Below, piece after piece: positions 16,058 through 22,841 of a stretch of 64,000 nucleotides of DNA. The notes beneath the pieces were generated by a model that saw only the letters and a list, made by a program, of their open reading frames with translations, was not told the origin of the DNA and did not search any database. Positions within the stretch are counted from its first letter, which is position 1; the number at the start of each line of letters is the position of its first letter. Location of the stretch: positions 310,001 to 374,000 of the forward strand of contig NZ_JAVFVR010000005.1 in assembly GCF_030929595.1 (NCBI RefSeq), given 5' to 3'. Made by a program: the position numbers and the translations under genes. This DNA is from Flavobacterium sp. LHD-85 (GTDB lineage Bacteria; Bacteroidota; Bacteroidia; Flavobacteriales; Flavobacteriaceae).

Positions 16058-17476
16058 TTAAATACTATTTTTTATTATTCTGCCCAGTTTTTCCAAATCA
16101 GATTCTACGCGCTCATTCCATTCTAGTGCATAATTCAGTCGCATGCAATTATTATATTGATTGTACTGTGAAAAAATTCTTCCGGGCGCAAAATTAATTT
16201 TCTGATTTAAGGCAGTATTGAATAATTCTGTTGTTGATATTCTTTGATCTAATTCCAGCCACAACATAAAACCACCTTTTGGTTGTGCAATTTTGGTGTT
16301 ATCTGGAAAATAAGCTTCTACAACACGATTCATCTGAAGATAATTGGCATAAAGCTTATTTCTAAAGGTTCTTAGATGATGATCATAGCGCCCGTGCTCT
16401 AAGAAATCTGTAATAACATCCGAATACAACGAAGAATTACAAACTGTCTGAACCAATTTCTGACGAATAATTTTGTCTTTAAATTTTCCAGGAGCTATCC
16501 ATCCAACCCGATATCCAGGAGCAAGTGTTTTTGAAACTGAGCCAAGCCATAAAACCAAACCGGCTTCATCATAAAATTTGCAAGGTTTCGGACGTTCTGA
16601 GCCGAAGTAAACATTGCCGTAAATATCATCTTCAATCAGCGGAACATTATATTGAGTTATCAATCTAACTAGTTCTTGTTTGTTTTCATCAGGCATTTGA
16701 AATCCCATCGGATTATTGAAATTGGTGATAAAACAGCATGCTTTAATTTCGGGAAGCGCTTTTTTTAAAGCTTCAAGATCTAACCCAAACAAAGGATGCG
16801 TCGGAATTTCAACTGCTTTTAAACCTAATTCTTTTATAGCCTGAAGTATTCCAAAATAAGCGGGACTTTCGACCGCAACACTATCACCAGGAGATGTCAC
16901 CGCCATAAGAGCGTTGTAAATCGCATGCATCGCGCCAGAAGTAATGACAATGTCATCTTCAGTAATTTTTCCTTCCATAACTAGCGCCCATTTTGCAATG
17001 GCGCGACGTAAACTTTCTGATCCTTGAACTGGTTCGTAAGCAGTGCCTGCATCGTCTCTGTTGCGAACGGCATTGATAATTCCTTTATTTAGTTTTGCAA
17101 CGGGCAGGAAATTCTTTCCAGGTATCCCAAGTGCAAATTGTGTTACATCGACTTGGGTGATGGTGCCAAAAACTTTATCGATAAGTTCTTCGGGAGTATT
17201 TTCCGTTTCCCGATTGTCTATACTTGCAATTGTAGGAAGTGCTGTTGTACGCTGTGAACTTTTGCTTACATAATAGCCCGTTTTCGGACGAGATTCTATA
17301 AGCGAGCGACTTTCCAATTCTAAATAAGCTTGTTTAATAGTGTTCAAACTAACATTATACAATTTTTGTGCGCTCCGTACAGAAGGCAATTTGTCGCCAA
17401 GTGCTAAGGTTTCATTGTGAATTTGATCCTCAATGATTTTGGCAATTTTTAAATATAATGTTTCGCGATTTTTCAT
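16058..17476 (-). CDS. MocR/PdxR-type transcriptional regulator (GntR HTH fused to class I aminotransferase)
   Basis: A 472-residue fusion. Residues 1-72 are a GntR winged helix (GDKLPSVRSAQKLYNVSLNTIK); residues about 100-470 are a fold-type I PLP-dependent aminotransferase with TSGAMHAI (179-186), NFNNPMG (252-258), EDDIYGN (282-288) and the PLP lysine Lys316 in SVSKTLAPGYRVGW. MocR proteins use PLP or its aldimines as effector and bind direct repeats. It sits between a hypothetical gene (20 bp upstream) and a GNAT gene (6 bp downstream), and the operon promoter carries two identical repeats, suggesting autoregulation. The regulated pathway, PLP or an amino acid or amine, is open. Confidence 0.9.
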   Translation of the reverse strand: MKNRETLYLKIAKIIEDQIHNETLALGDKLPSVRSAQKLYNVSLNTIKQAYLELESRSLIESRPKTGYYVSKSSQRTTALPTIASIDNRETENTPEELIDKVFGTITQVDVTQFALGIPGKNFLPVAKLNKGIINAVRNRDDAGTAYEPVQGSESLRRAIAKWALVMEGKITEDDIVITSGAMHAIYNALMAVTSPGDSVAVESPAYFGILQAIKELGLKAVEIPTHPLFGLDLEALKKALPEIKACCFITNFNNPMGFQMPDENKQELVRLITQYNVPLIEDDIYGNVYFGSERPKPCKFYDEAGLVLWLGSVSKTLAPGYRVGWIAPGKFKDKIIRQKLVQTVCNSSLYSDVITDFLEHGRYDHHLRTFRNKLYANYLQMNRVVEAYFPDNTKIAQPKGGFMLWLELDQRISTTELFNTALNQKINFAPGRIFSQYNQYNNCMRLNYALEWNERVESDLEKLGRIIKNSI

Positions 17477-17496
17477 TTTTGCTTTTTCTTAAGCGT

Positions 17497-17865
17497 TTAA
17501 AAGGACAGGCAGTGAATAAACTGGTCGGTGCTTTGTCTGAGTTGTGCCGCATTATTGAAATTGGCGCTTTTTTTCTTCTTCAGAAAATTTTGAATGTAAT
17601 CATTAAATACTGCTTTATCTTCGTCTGTTAAGCTTCCATTATCATAAATTCTGAATTCAATTTGATTGTTTTGATTTAGAATCAAACTGGCAAACGAATT
17701 TATTTTATTGTCTTTTTCGCAGAGAAGAAAAGGTATTCCAAAAAGCATTTTGTCTTCGGCTTTCTCACGCATATTTTGGGTGAAGATGTTTTGCAAAATA
17801 TCCATATCAAAAATATAAACTTCTCTAAATGTTATTTTTTTCTGTGTTGCCGCTTTAGATTCCAT
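17497..17865 (-). CDS. Hypothetical protein, first gene of the MocR operon
   Basis: I chose the ATG at 17865 (122 residues, MESKAATQKKITFREVYIFD), because a longer frame would run through the promoter and operator and lacks an ATG. I do not recognise the family. The protein has LLCEKDNKINSFASLILNQNN, which resembles the central strands of an acetyltransferase-like or FR47-like fold, but lacks the acetyl-CoA loop, so this is only a structural impression. It is followed after 20 bp by the MocR regulator and then a GNAT enzyme. Confidence 0.6.
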   Translation of the reverse strand: MESKAATQKKITFREVYIFDMDILQNIFTQNMREKAEDKMLFGIPFLLCEKDNKINSFASLILNQNNQIEFRIYDNGSLTDEDKAVFNDYIQNFLKKKKSANFNNAAQLRQSTDQFIHCLSF

Positions 17866-17877
17866 ATCTTTTTTTAG

Positions 17878-17942
17878 CAAAATTATTGCTCTTAAAGATT
17901 TGGGTACAGATACAGAAAATACTTTTTTTACGGGTACAGATA
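17878..17942 (-). promoter_or_regulatory. Promoter and direct-repeat operator of the MocR operon
   Basis: On the minus strand TAATTTTG (17878-17885) is a -7 box. Two identical 11-mers, TATCTGTACCC on the minus strand, lie at 17902-17912 and 17932-17942, exactly 30 bp apart, nearly three helical turns on one face. There is no TTG at -33; the proximal repeat covers that place. MocR regulators are known to bind direct repeats, so this is probably the site of the regulator at 16058. Confidence 0.65.
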
Positions 17943-17981
17943 AAATTACTGTTTTTTGAGAAGAGGAAGAAATAATTACAA

Positions 17982-18019
17982 ACAAAAAAGTCCTTGAATA
18001 TTTTTATTCAAGGACTTTT
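17982..18019 (-). terminator. Terminator after the 85-residue hypothetical gene
   Basis: AAAAGTCCTTGAATA (17986-18000) pairs with TATTCAAGGACTTTT (18005-18019); the minus strand then has a T run. Confidence 0.75.
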
Positions 18020-18058
18020 GATATTTTTTAAAATTAATGAGGAAAGACTAGAAAATAC

Positions 18059-18316
18059 TTATTGCTTTTCCTGTTCCAAATCTGCAGCAGAAATCTGATC
18101 TAAGATGTTGGTTTGATTTGGCGAAATGTAGTTTTTGTTTTCGCTAATTTGTTCTTTCTTAAAAAGAAGATCAAGCGCATTGTAAAGTTTTAATAAAACA
18201 TCTTTGTCTTCTTTGGCAATATCTAAAGCAGTATTGAAATTAAAAACATAATTATTCGAATTGCGTACTTCGACTTTGATTGTTTTAGATGTGATCTTAA
18301 ATTTTACTATGTCCAT
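18059..18316 (-). CDS. Small hypothetical protein
   Basis: An 85-residue cytoplasmic protein beginning MDIVKFKITSKTIKVEVRNS. The first half looks like beta strands, then come an amphipathic helix (EDKDVLLKLYNALDLLFKKE) and a polar acidic tail. I do not recognise the family. It follows the ACT-domain gene with a 74-bp gap and ends at a terminator, so it may be co-transcribed with it. Confidence 0.6.
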   Translation of the reverse strand: MDIVKFKITSKTIKVEVRNSNNYVFNFNTALDIAKEDKDVLLKLYNALDLLFKKEQISENKNYISPNQTNILDQISAADLEQEKQ

Positions 18317-18390
18317 ATATTACAAAATTACCTTTGCAAAATAACTATTTTAATGGGAGTTATTGTAGATATTTTTTGATTTTTTAATTG

Positions 18391-18798
18391 CTAAGAATTT
18401 TTATTTTCTTGTTTTAATTTTAGTAGGACATCCATTGCCTTTAGAGCATCATTTTCGTCAACAAAGATATGGTCGTGCAAATAAGCGGCAACCACATTGC
18501 AGCTAATATTGGCATTTCCTAATGCTTGAGAAAATGCAGCAGTCAAACCTACAGCGGCTAAAGAAGAATGAACTTCCAGGGTAATCCAAGAAGCAATATA
18601 AGAGAAATGAAGATTAAGTTCTTCCGCAAAGCGCTTTTCTAATACTACAGTAATCCCTTCTTTTTCTTTAAATAGAAACAAAATTTTTGAAAAAGGAATC
18701 TGATCTAGTGAATCTACTTTTGTAAAAACATATTTTCCGTCATTAAGAACTGGATTAAGATTTTCTAAAATAGTATTCAAATTTATTTCGCCTTCCAT
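18391..18798 (-). CDS. ACT-domain protein
   Basis: A 135-residue protein with two ACT-like halves. The C-terminal half contains ITLEVHSSLAAVGLTAAFSQ followed by ANISCNVVAAYLHDHIFV, typical of the small stand-alone ACT proteins (ACT_3/ACT_7, formerly DUF2241) in which the glycine turn binds an amino acid. A role in sensing amino acids is likely but the ligand is not known. It ends with a Lys/Asn-rich tail. Confidence 0.8.
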   Translation of the reverse strand: MEGEINLNTILENLNPVLNDGKYVFTKVDSLDQIPFSKILFLFKEKEGITVVLEKRFAEELNLHFSYIASWITLEVHSSLAAVGLTAAFSQALGNANISCNVVAAYLHDHIFVDENDALKAMDVLLKLKQENKNS

Positions 18799-18831
18799 AA
18801 AAATCAGGTTTGTTTTTTGTTTAAAAATAAT

Positions 18832-18865
18832 AAAAAACCCTTAAACATTTCTGTTTAAGGGTTTT
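18832..18865 (-). terminator. Terminator after the tRNA 3' remnant
   Basis: AAAACCCTTAAACA (18834-18847) pairs with TGTTTAAGGGTTTT (18852-18865), with a T run on the minus strand. It stands 8 bp after the remnant, the same arrangement as behind the intact tRNA. Confidence 0.75.
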
Positions 18866-18873
18866 ACCTTTTA

Positions 18874-18926
18874 GTAGCGAGGACGGGAGTTGAACCCGTG
18901 TCCGCGTTGGCGGATAAGAATCCTGC
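18874..18926 (-). pseudogene. 3' half of a tRNA(CAT) gene, duplicated remnant
   Basis: The 27 bp at 18874-18900 are identical to 19247-19273 in the intact tRNA and contain the T-arm and the 3' acceptor strand. GCAGGATTC of the anticodon arm is also shared (18918-18926), but the stretch between is replaced by 17 unrelated bases that form a small hairpin (18901-18914). No 5' half exists; in its place lies the GIY-YIG gene, whose stop codon TAG shares its last base with the start of the remnant. Confidence 0.8.
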
Positions 18927-19183
18927 TATGTGTGTTGTTGAATCAGTTTTTTTATGAACTCTCGGCCAATTCCTGTTTTTAAAAATTTTTCCCTTTTCAT
19001 AGCATCACTCTTTGAATTGAAAAACTCGACATAAATTACTTCCCAAGGTCTAAATTTGATAGTGAACCCCTTTTTTGCCATAATATTATGAGACTTAAAT
19101 CTTTCTATCAAGTTGGAAGTGAATCCAGTATAGTTCTTGTTGAATTTTTTAGAATAAAGTATATAAACCACAAATTCTTCCAT
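18926..19183 (-). CDS. GIY-YIG family nuclease-like protein
   Basis: An 85-residue stand-alone GIY-YIG domain. The two hallmark strands are VYILYS (5-10) and NYTGFTSNLIERFKSHN (17-33), with the second motif reading YTG instead of YIG and an Arg in the following helix; a later Glu (KREKFLKT) fits the metal-binding position. Such short proteins are often labelled as UvrC-like, but they lack the UvrC helix-hairpin-helix and UvrB-binding parts. The gene is enclosed by a tRNA(CAT) gene and a duplicate of its 3' end, which suggests a mobile or tRNA-targeting history. Confidence 0.85.
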   Translation of the reverse strand: MEEFVVYILYSKKFNKNYTGFTSNLIERFKSHNIMAKKGFTIKFRPWEVIYVEFFNSKSDAMKREKFLKTGIGREFIKKLIQQHT

Positions 19184-19204
19184 AACTTTTAAAATGATAA
19201 TGGT

Positions 19205-19242
19205 AAAAAAAAAAACACCACTTTGAAAAAAGTGGTGTTTTT
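19205..19242 (-). terminator. Terminator after tRNA(CAT)
   Basis: AAAAACACCACTTT (19211-19224) pairs with AAAGTGGTGTTTTT (19229-19242), with eleven A on the plus strand giving the T run on the minus strand. It would stop the tRNA transcript before the GIY-YIG gene. Confidence 0.8.
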
Positions 19243-19247
19243 ACCTG

Positions 19248-19321
19248 TAGCGAGGACGGGAGTTGAACCCGTGACCTCAGGGTTATGAATCCTGCGCTCT
19301 AACCAACTGAGCTACCTCGCC
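19248..19321 (-). tRNA. tRNA with CAT anticodon, probably elongator tRNA-Met
   Basis: The 74-base cloverleaf starts GGCGAGGTAGCTCAG. The acceptor stem is GGCGAGG with CCTCGCT (one G:U pair), the D-arm GCTC/GAGC, the anticodon loop TTCATAA with anticodon CAT, and the T-arm ACGGG/CCCGT. CCA is not encoded. The normal G:U/G:C top of the acceptor stem argues against initiator tRNA. A lysidine-modified tRNA-Ile2 also has a CAT anticodon and cannot be fully excluded, but the body resembles elongator Met. Confidence 0.9.
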
Positions 19322-19471
19322 TGGACTGCTATCATGAATTCCTGATTGCGGGTGCAAAGATAGAAATAATATTAAAGCACGCAAGCATAAAATGAAGAAA
19401 AAAAAATATTTTTAAAAATGCATTGTTTTTGGACATATATTCTTATATTTCGAAAAAAATTAAAGTAGCAC

Positions 19472-19864
19472 ATGGATTCAAAAATACGTTACGAAATCGA
19501 GTTTCCGATCAATTCTTCGCCACAATTATTGTATCAATATATATCAACGCCGTCAGGTTTACAAGAATGGTTTGCTGACAATGTGAATTCGAGAGGTGAA
19601 TTTTTTACTTTCATCTGGAATGATTCGCAGGAAAAAGCGCGCTTGGCTTCAAAAAAATCTGGCGAAAAAGTAAAATTTAAATGGGTTGATGAAAGCAGTA
19701 AGGATACTGAGTACTTTTTCGAACTTCATATTTTAGTTGATGAATTAACTAAAGACGTATCCTTAATGGTAGTCGATTTTGCTGATAAAGAAGAATTAGG
19801 CGAAGCTAAACAATTGTGGGAGAACCAGATCTCAGATCTAAAACATCTTATAGGATCTGTTTAG
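19472..19864 (+). CDS. START-like/SRPBCC domain protein
   Basis: A 130-residue protein of the Bet v1/AHSA1-like helix-grip fold. It begins IRYEIEFPINSSPQLLYQYISTPSGLQEWFADNV, the classic strand followed by the 'polyketide cyclase/START' helices, and has the curved sheet (FTFIWNDSQEKARL, KVKFKWVDE) and a long C-terminal helix. These proteins bind hydrophobic ligands or act as co-chaperones; the ligand is unknown. It stands directly before the PabC-like gene, separated by a hairpin that overlaps that gene's promoter. Confidence 0.8.
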   Translation: MDSKIRYEIEFPINSSPQLLYQYISTPSGLQEWFADNVNSRGEFFTFIWNDSQEKARLASKKSGEKVKFKWVDESSKDTEYFFELHILVDELTKDVSLMVVDFADKEELGEAKQLWENQISDLKHLIGSV

Positions 19865-19884
19865 TAAAAGTCTATTTTATACCT

Positions 19885-19892
19885 TATATTTG
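19885..19892 (+). promoter_or_regulatory. -7 promoter element of the PabC-like gene
   Basis: TATATTTG fits TAnnTTTG and ends 27 bp before the ATG at 19919. The terminator hairpin of the preceding gene starts one base later, so the transcript would start inside it. Confidence 0.5.
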
Positions 19893-19918
19893 CCCTGAAC
19901 AAAATTCAGGGTTTTTTT
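19893..19918 (+). terminator. Terminator of the START-like gene
   Basis: CCCTGAA (19893-19899) pairs with TTCAGGG (19905-19911), followed by seven T that run into the next start codon. Confidence 0.65.
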
Positions 19919-20755
19919 ATGATTAATTTTAACGGAAACATAGGGCAGGAAGACAATATATTAACTCTTAACCGCGCTTTTTTGTATGGTGACGGAATAT
20001 TCGAAACAGTAAAAATTGTCAACGGAAAAATCTTGTTTCTTGAGGATCATTATTTTAGGCTAATGGCTTCAATGCGCGTGGTTAGAATGATGATTCCTAT
20101 GGATTTTACAATGGAATATTTTGAAGAGCAGATTCTTAATCTTGTAAATAAACAAGGAATCGCTGCTTCAGCGCGTGCAAGAATTACTGTTTTCAGGAAT
20201 GATGGAGGTTTGTATCTTCCTAAAAGCAATGATATTTCATATTTAATCAACGCCATTTCTCTTGGAAATAAAGCTTATAGTATAAATACAAGCGAATACG
20301 AAGTCGATTTGTATAAAGACTTCTATGTAACAAAACAATTATTATCGTCTCTTAAAACAACTAATAAGATGATTAATATAACAGGAAGTATTTATGCAAA
20401 TGAAAATGACCTAGCCAATTGCATTTTACTGAATGATAGTAAAAATGTTGTAGAGGCACTTCAAGGAAATATTTTTATGGTAATGGGTAATAAGCTTATA
20501 ACACCTCCAGTTTCAGAAGGTGCGTTAAACGGAATTATGCGTAAACAAATTTTAGCGCTGGCTAAAAAAGTAGAAGATATAGAAGTATTGGAGGAAATAA
20601 TTTCGCCGTTTGACCTTCAAAAAGCAGACGAATTATTTCTTACCAATGTAATCACAGGGATACAGCCGATAACTAAATATCGAAAAAAGGAGTTTACAAC
20701 AAATTTGGCTCATTTATTAGTGCAACGATTGAACGAATCCATCTCTGAAAATTAA
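19919..20755 (+). CDS. Class IV aminotransferase, aminodeoxychorismate lyase-like
   Basis: A 278-residue PLP enzyme of fold type IV. Marks include NRAFLYGDGIFETVKI (18-33), the PLP lysine Lys146 in SSLKTTN, and the phosphate-binding LFLTNVITGIQPI near the C terminus. The short length and the YGDGIFET start are typical of 4-amino-4-deoxychorismate lyase (PabC), which makes p-aminobenzoate for folate; branched-chain or D-amino-acid transaminases share the fold but are less likely at this size. The stop codon overlaps the convergent yqgE stop by 4 bp (TTAA). Confidence 0.75.
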   Translation: MINFNGNIGQEDNILTLNRAFLYGDGIFETVKIVNGKILFLEDHYFRLMASMRVVRMMIPMDFTMEYFEEQILNLVNKQGIAASARARITVFRNDGGLYLPKSNDISYLINAISLGNKAYSINTSEYEVDLYKDFYVTKQLLSSLKTTNKMINITGSIYANENDLANCILLNDSKNVVEALQGNIFMVMGNKLITPPVSEGALNGIMRKQILALAKKVEDIEVLEEIISPFDLQKADELFLTNVITGIQPITKYRKKEFTTNLAHLLVQRLNESISEN

Positions 20756-21312
20756 TTCAGATATGGATTTTCTGGTGCGTTAGACCAAATAAGATAATCG
20801 CCGCCAAGTTCAATAATCTGCTCTTTCCAAAAATGGGTAGTAGATTTTCCGATAATTTTATTTTTATAATTATTATCAGCAATGATCCATGAGTTTCCTT
20901 GCATCTCATTCTCTAGCTGATTTTCTTCCCAACCGGTATAGCCCAAGAAAAAACGTATATTGTTTTTACTAATCGATCCGTTGTTTATTAGGTCCTTAGT
21001 GGACTCGAAATCGCCTCCCCAATAAATCCCATTAGAAATTTCCACACTGTTTGGAATTAACTCAGGAATATTGTGAATAAAATAAAGGTTGTCTTGTTCT
21101 ACAGGGCCGCCGTTATATATCTTAAAGTTAGCATCAATCTCAGGGATCAAGTCATTAATAGTATATTTTAATGGCTTGTTAATTATAAAACCTATTGATC
21201 CTTCCTTGTTATGGTCTGCTAATAAAATTACCGATCTGTTAAAAGATAAATCTCCAATTATTGAAGGCTCGGCAATAAGCAGGTGTCCTTTTTTTAATTT
21301 TTCTGAAATCAT
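20752..21312 (-). CDS. YqgE/AlgH family protein (UPF0301)
   Basis: I chose the ATG at 21312, which gives 186 residues beginning MISEKLKKGHLLIAEPSIIGD, the usual start of the family; the upstream ATG at 21381 lies in the terminator of the hupB-like gene. Characteristic segments are FNRSVILLADHNKEGSIGFIINKPL, YNGGPVEQDNLYFIH and FFLGYTGWEENQLE. The biochemical role is not established; AlgH of Pseudomonas was linked to alginate regulation. The gene is convergent with the PabC-like gene, sharing TTAA of both stop codons. Confidence 0.9.
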   Translation of the reverse strand: MISEKLKKGHLLIAEPSIIGDLSFNRSVILLADHNKEGSIGFIINKPLKYTINDLIPEIDANFKIYNGGPVEQDNLYFIHNIPELIPNSVEISNGIYWGGDFESTKDLINNGSISKNNIRFFLGYTGWEENQLENEMQGNSWIIADNNYKNKIIGKSTTHFWKEQIIELGGDYLIWSNAPENPYLN

Positions 21313-21380
21313 ACGGTTACAATTTTTATTAAATTTAGTCATAAAAAAATTAAAATCCCAAATAAAATCGTTAAACCGCA

Positions 21381-21408
21381 TAAAAAAACCTTCCAGATGG
21401 AAGGTTTT
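21381..21408 (-). terminator. Terminator of the HU gene
   Basis: AAAACCTTCC (21385-21394) pairs with GGAAGGTTTT (21399-21408); the minus strand continues with a T run. Confidence 0.8.
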
Positions 21409-21440
21409 AATTATATTATAAGTTTAGAGAACTTTCTTAC

Positions 21441-21713
21441 TTAGTTCACTGCACCTTCTAATTCAGCTCCAGCTTTGAATTTTACAACGTTTTTAGCTGC
21501 AATTTTAATAGTTTTTCCTGTTTGAGGGTTTCTACCGTCTCTAGCAGCTCTTGAAGATACTGACCATGATCCGAAACCTACTAATGAAACTCTTCCTCCT
21601 TTTTTCAAAGTAGTTCCTACATTACCTAAAAAAGACTCTAAAGCTAATTTCGCCGCAGCTTTTGTGATTCCTGCATCAGCAGCGATAGCATCGATTAATT
21701 CTGATTTGTTCAT
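21441..21713 (-). CDS. hup: HU-family nucleoid DNA-binding protein
   Basis: A 90-residue histone-like protein: MNKSELIDAIAADAGITKAAA at the N terminus, the GRVSLVGFGSWSV turn and the DNA-binding arm signature GRNPQTGKTIKIAA (about 61-74). It bends DNA and compacts the nucleoid as a dimer. Lys/Ala content and length are normal for the single-copy HU of Flavobacteriia. It has a textbook promoter (21758-21787) with a 5' leader of about 40 bases and its own terminator, in line with high expression. Confidence 0.95.
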   Translation of the reverse strand: MNKSELIDAIAADAGITKAAAKLALESFLGNVGTTLKKGGRVSLVGFGSWSVSSRAARDGRNPQTGKTIKIAAKNVVKFKAGAELEGAVN

Positions 21714-21757
21714 AATAATTAGTTATTAATTGTTGGTTAAAAAAAATTGTTAATACA

Positions 21758-21787
21758 CAAATTTAGTAGGAAATCCGTTGCGTGCAA
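21758..21787 (-). promoter_or_regulatory. Bacteroidota promoter of the HU gene
   Basis: Minus strand TTG (21785-21787), 19-bp spacer, TAAATTTG (21758-21765). Confidence 0.7.
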
Positions 21788-21860
21788 GTGTTTTCTTTAT
21801 TTTTAGCAAAAATTGTTAATAACTTGCTTTTTTTGTTCATAAAGAGTGTTGTTCATCGAT

Positions 21861-21886
21861 AAAAAACAGGTACAAACCCCTGTTTT
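21861..21886 (-). terminator. Terminator of the recQ-fmt operon
   Basis: AAAACAGG (21863-21870) pairs with CCTGTTTT (21879-21886), with a T run on the minus strand, 8 bp after the fmt stop. Confidence 0.7.
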
Positions 21887-21893
21887 ACTGACC

Positions 21894-22841
21894 TTAATAC
21901 ACTTTTGCAACTTCTGAAAAACTTACTCCATTTAATAATTCTGAAGCAAGCATTCTCTTTTTTCCTGGAAATTGTAGACTTAATAACTGAATAAAGCCAT
22001 CTTTTATTGCAATCTTGATTTCTTTTTTACTGCTAATTAGCTTCCCAACCTCGTAAGAATGTGATTCTGAGATTAGTTTGGCTTCATAAATTTTGATGTT
22101 CAATTCTTCATTTTGGTCTTTCAAGAAGCACCAAGAAGCAGGATAAGGACTTAAACCGCGAATCAGGTTATTGATTTCAGCTCCAGATTTTGTCCAATCA
22201 ATTTTACAGTTCTCTTTGTTTAGTTTGTACGCCGTTTTAATATCGTCGTTATCTTCTTGAATTGTTGTAGTAACATTTCCGTTTTCAATAACCTTTAAAG
22301 TGTCAATTACAGTAGTACTTCCTAAATTCATCAAGCGATCGTGCAGCTGTCCCGCTGTTTCTTCTGGTTCAATATTGATTTCAGAATTTAAAATCATGGC
22401 GCCAGTATCGATTTTATCATCAATAAAGAAAGTGGTAACTCCGGTTTTGGTTTCGCCATTAATAATGGCCCAGTTAATAGGAGCAGCCCCGCGGTAATTT
22501 GGCAATAAAGAAGCATGAAGATTGAAAGTTCCTAAACTTGGCATTTCCCAAACCACTTTTGGCAACATTCTAAAAGCAACTACAATTTGTAAATTGGCAT
22601 TTAGCGCTTTTAATTCGGCTAAGAAACTTTCGTCTTTTAAATTGGTTGGCTGTAATAAAGTAAGATTGTTAGCAAGAGCATATTCTTTTACAGCCGAATA
22701 TTTTATTTTTTGTCCGCGTCCTGCAGGTTTGTCTGCTGCAGTAATTACGCCAACAACTTCGTAGTTATTTTTGATAATGGTATCCAAAATGCCAACGGCA
22801 AATTCTGGTGTTCCCATAAATATAATTCTCAATTTCTCCAT
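21894..22841 (-). CDS. fmt: Methionyl-tRNA formyltransferase
   Basis: A 315-residue enzyme that formylates initiator Met-tRNA with 10-formyl-tetrahydrofolate. The N-terminal catalytic domain shows IIFMGTPEFAVGIL (6-19), NLHASLLPNYRGAAPINWAI (the formyl-transfer loop with catalytic Asn/His and SLLP motif) and GVTTFFIDDKIDTG with the Asp; the C-terminal domain (about 210-315) is the OB-like tRNA-binding part. Its ATG overlaps the recQ stop by one base (TAATG), so translation is coupled to recQ. Confidence 0.95.
   Translation of the reverse strand: MEKLRIIFMGTPEFAVGILDTIIKNNYEVVGVITAADKPAGRGQKIKYSAVKEYALANNLTLLQPTNLKDESFLAELKALNANLQIVVAFRMLPKVVWEMPSLGTFNLHASLLPNYRGAAPINWAIINGETKTGVTTFFIDDKIDTGAMILNSEINIEPEETAGQLHDRLMNLGSTTVIDTLKVIENGNVTTTIQEDNDDIKTAYKLNKENCKIDWTKSGAEINNLIRGLSPYPASWCFLKDQNEELNIKIYEAKLISESHSYEVGKLISSKKEIKIAIKDGFIQLLSLQFPGKKRMLASELLNGVSFSEVAKVY

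Noticed and set aside
17497..17985. A 162-residue reading of the first gene of the MocR operon.
   Set aside because: It would start at a TTG beyond the operator and translate through the promoter; the ATG at 17865 is better.
18874..19250. Possible tmRNA, because the remnant has a T-arm preceded by GGAC and lies about 370 bp from a matching sequence.
   Set aside because: The 27 bp are identical to the tRNA(CAT) 3' end, no 5' partner for the acceptor strand exists, and the interval encodes a convincing GIY-YIG protein.
21312..21381. An N-terminal extension of the YqgE protein from the ATG at 21381.
   Set aside because: The extension starts in the terminator of the HU gene, and family members begin at the MISEKLKKG-type segment.
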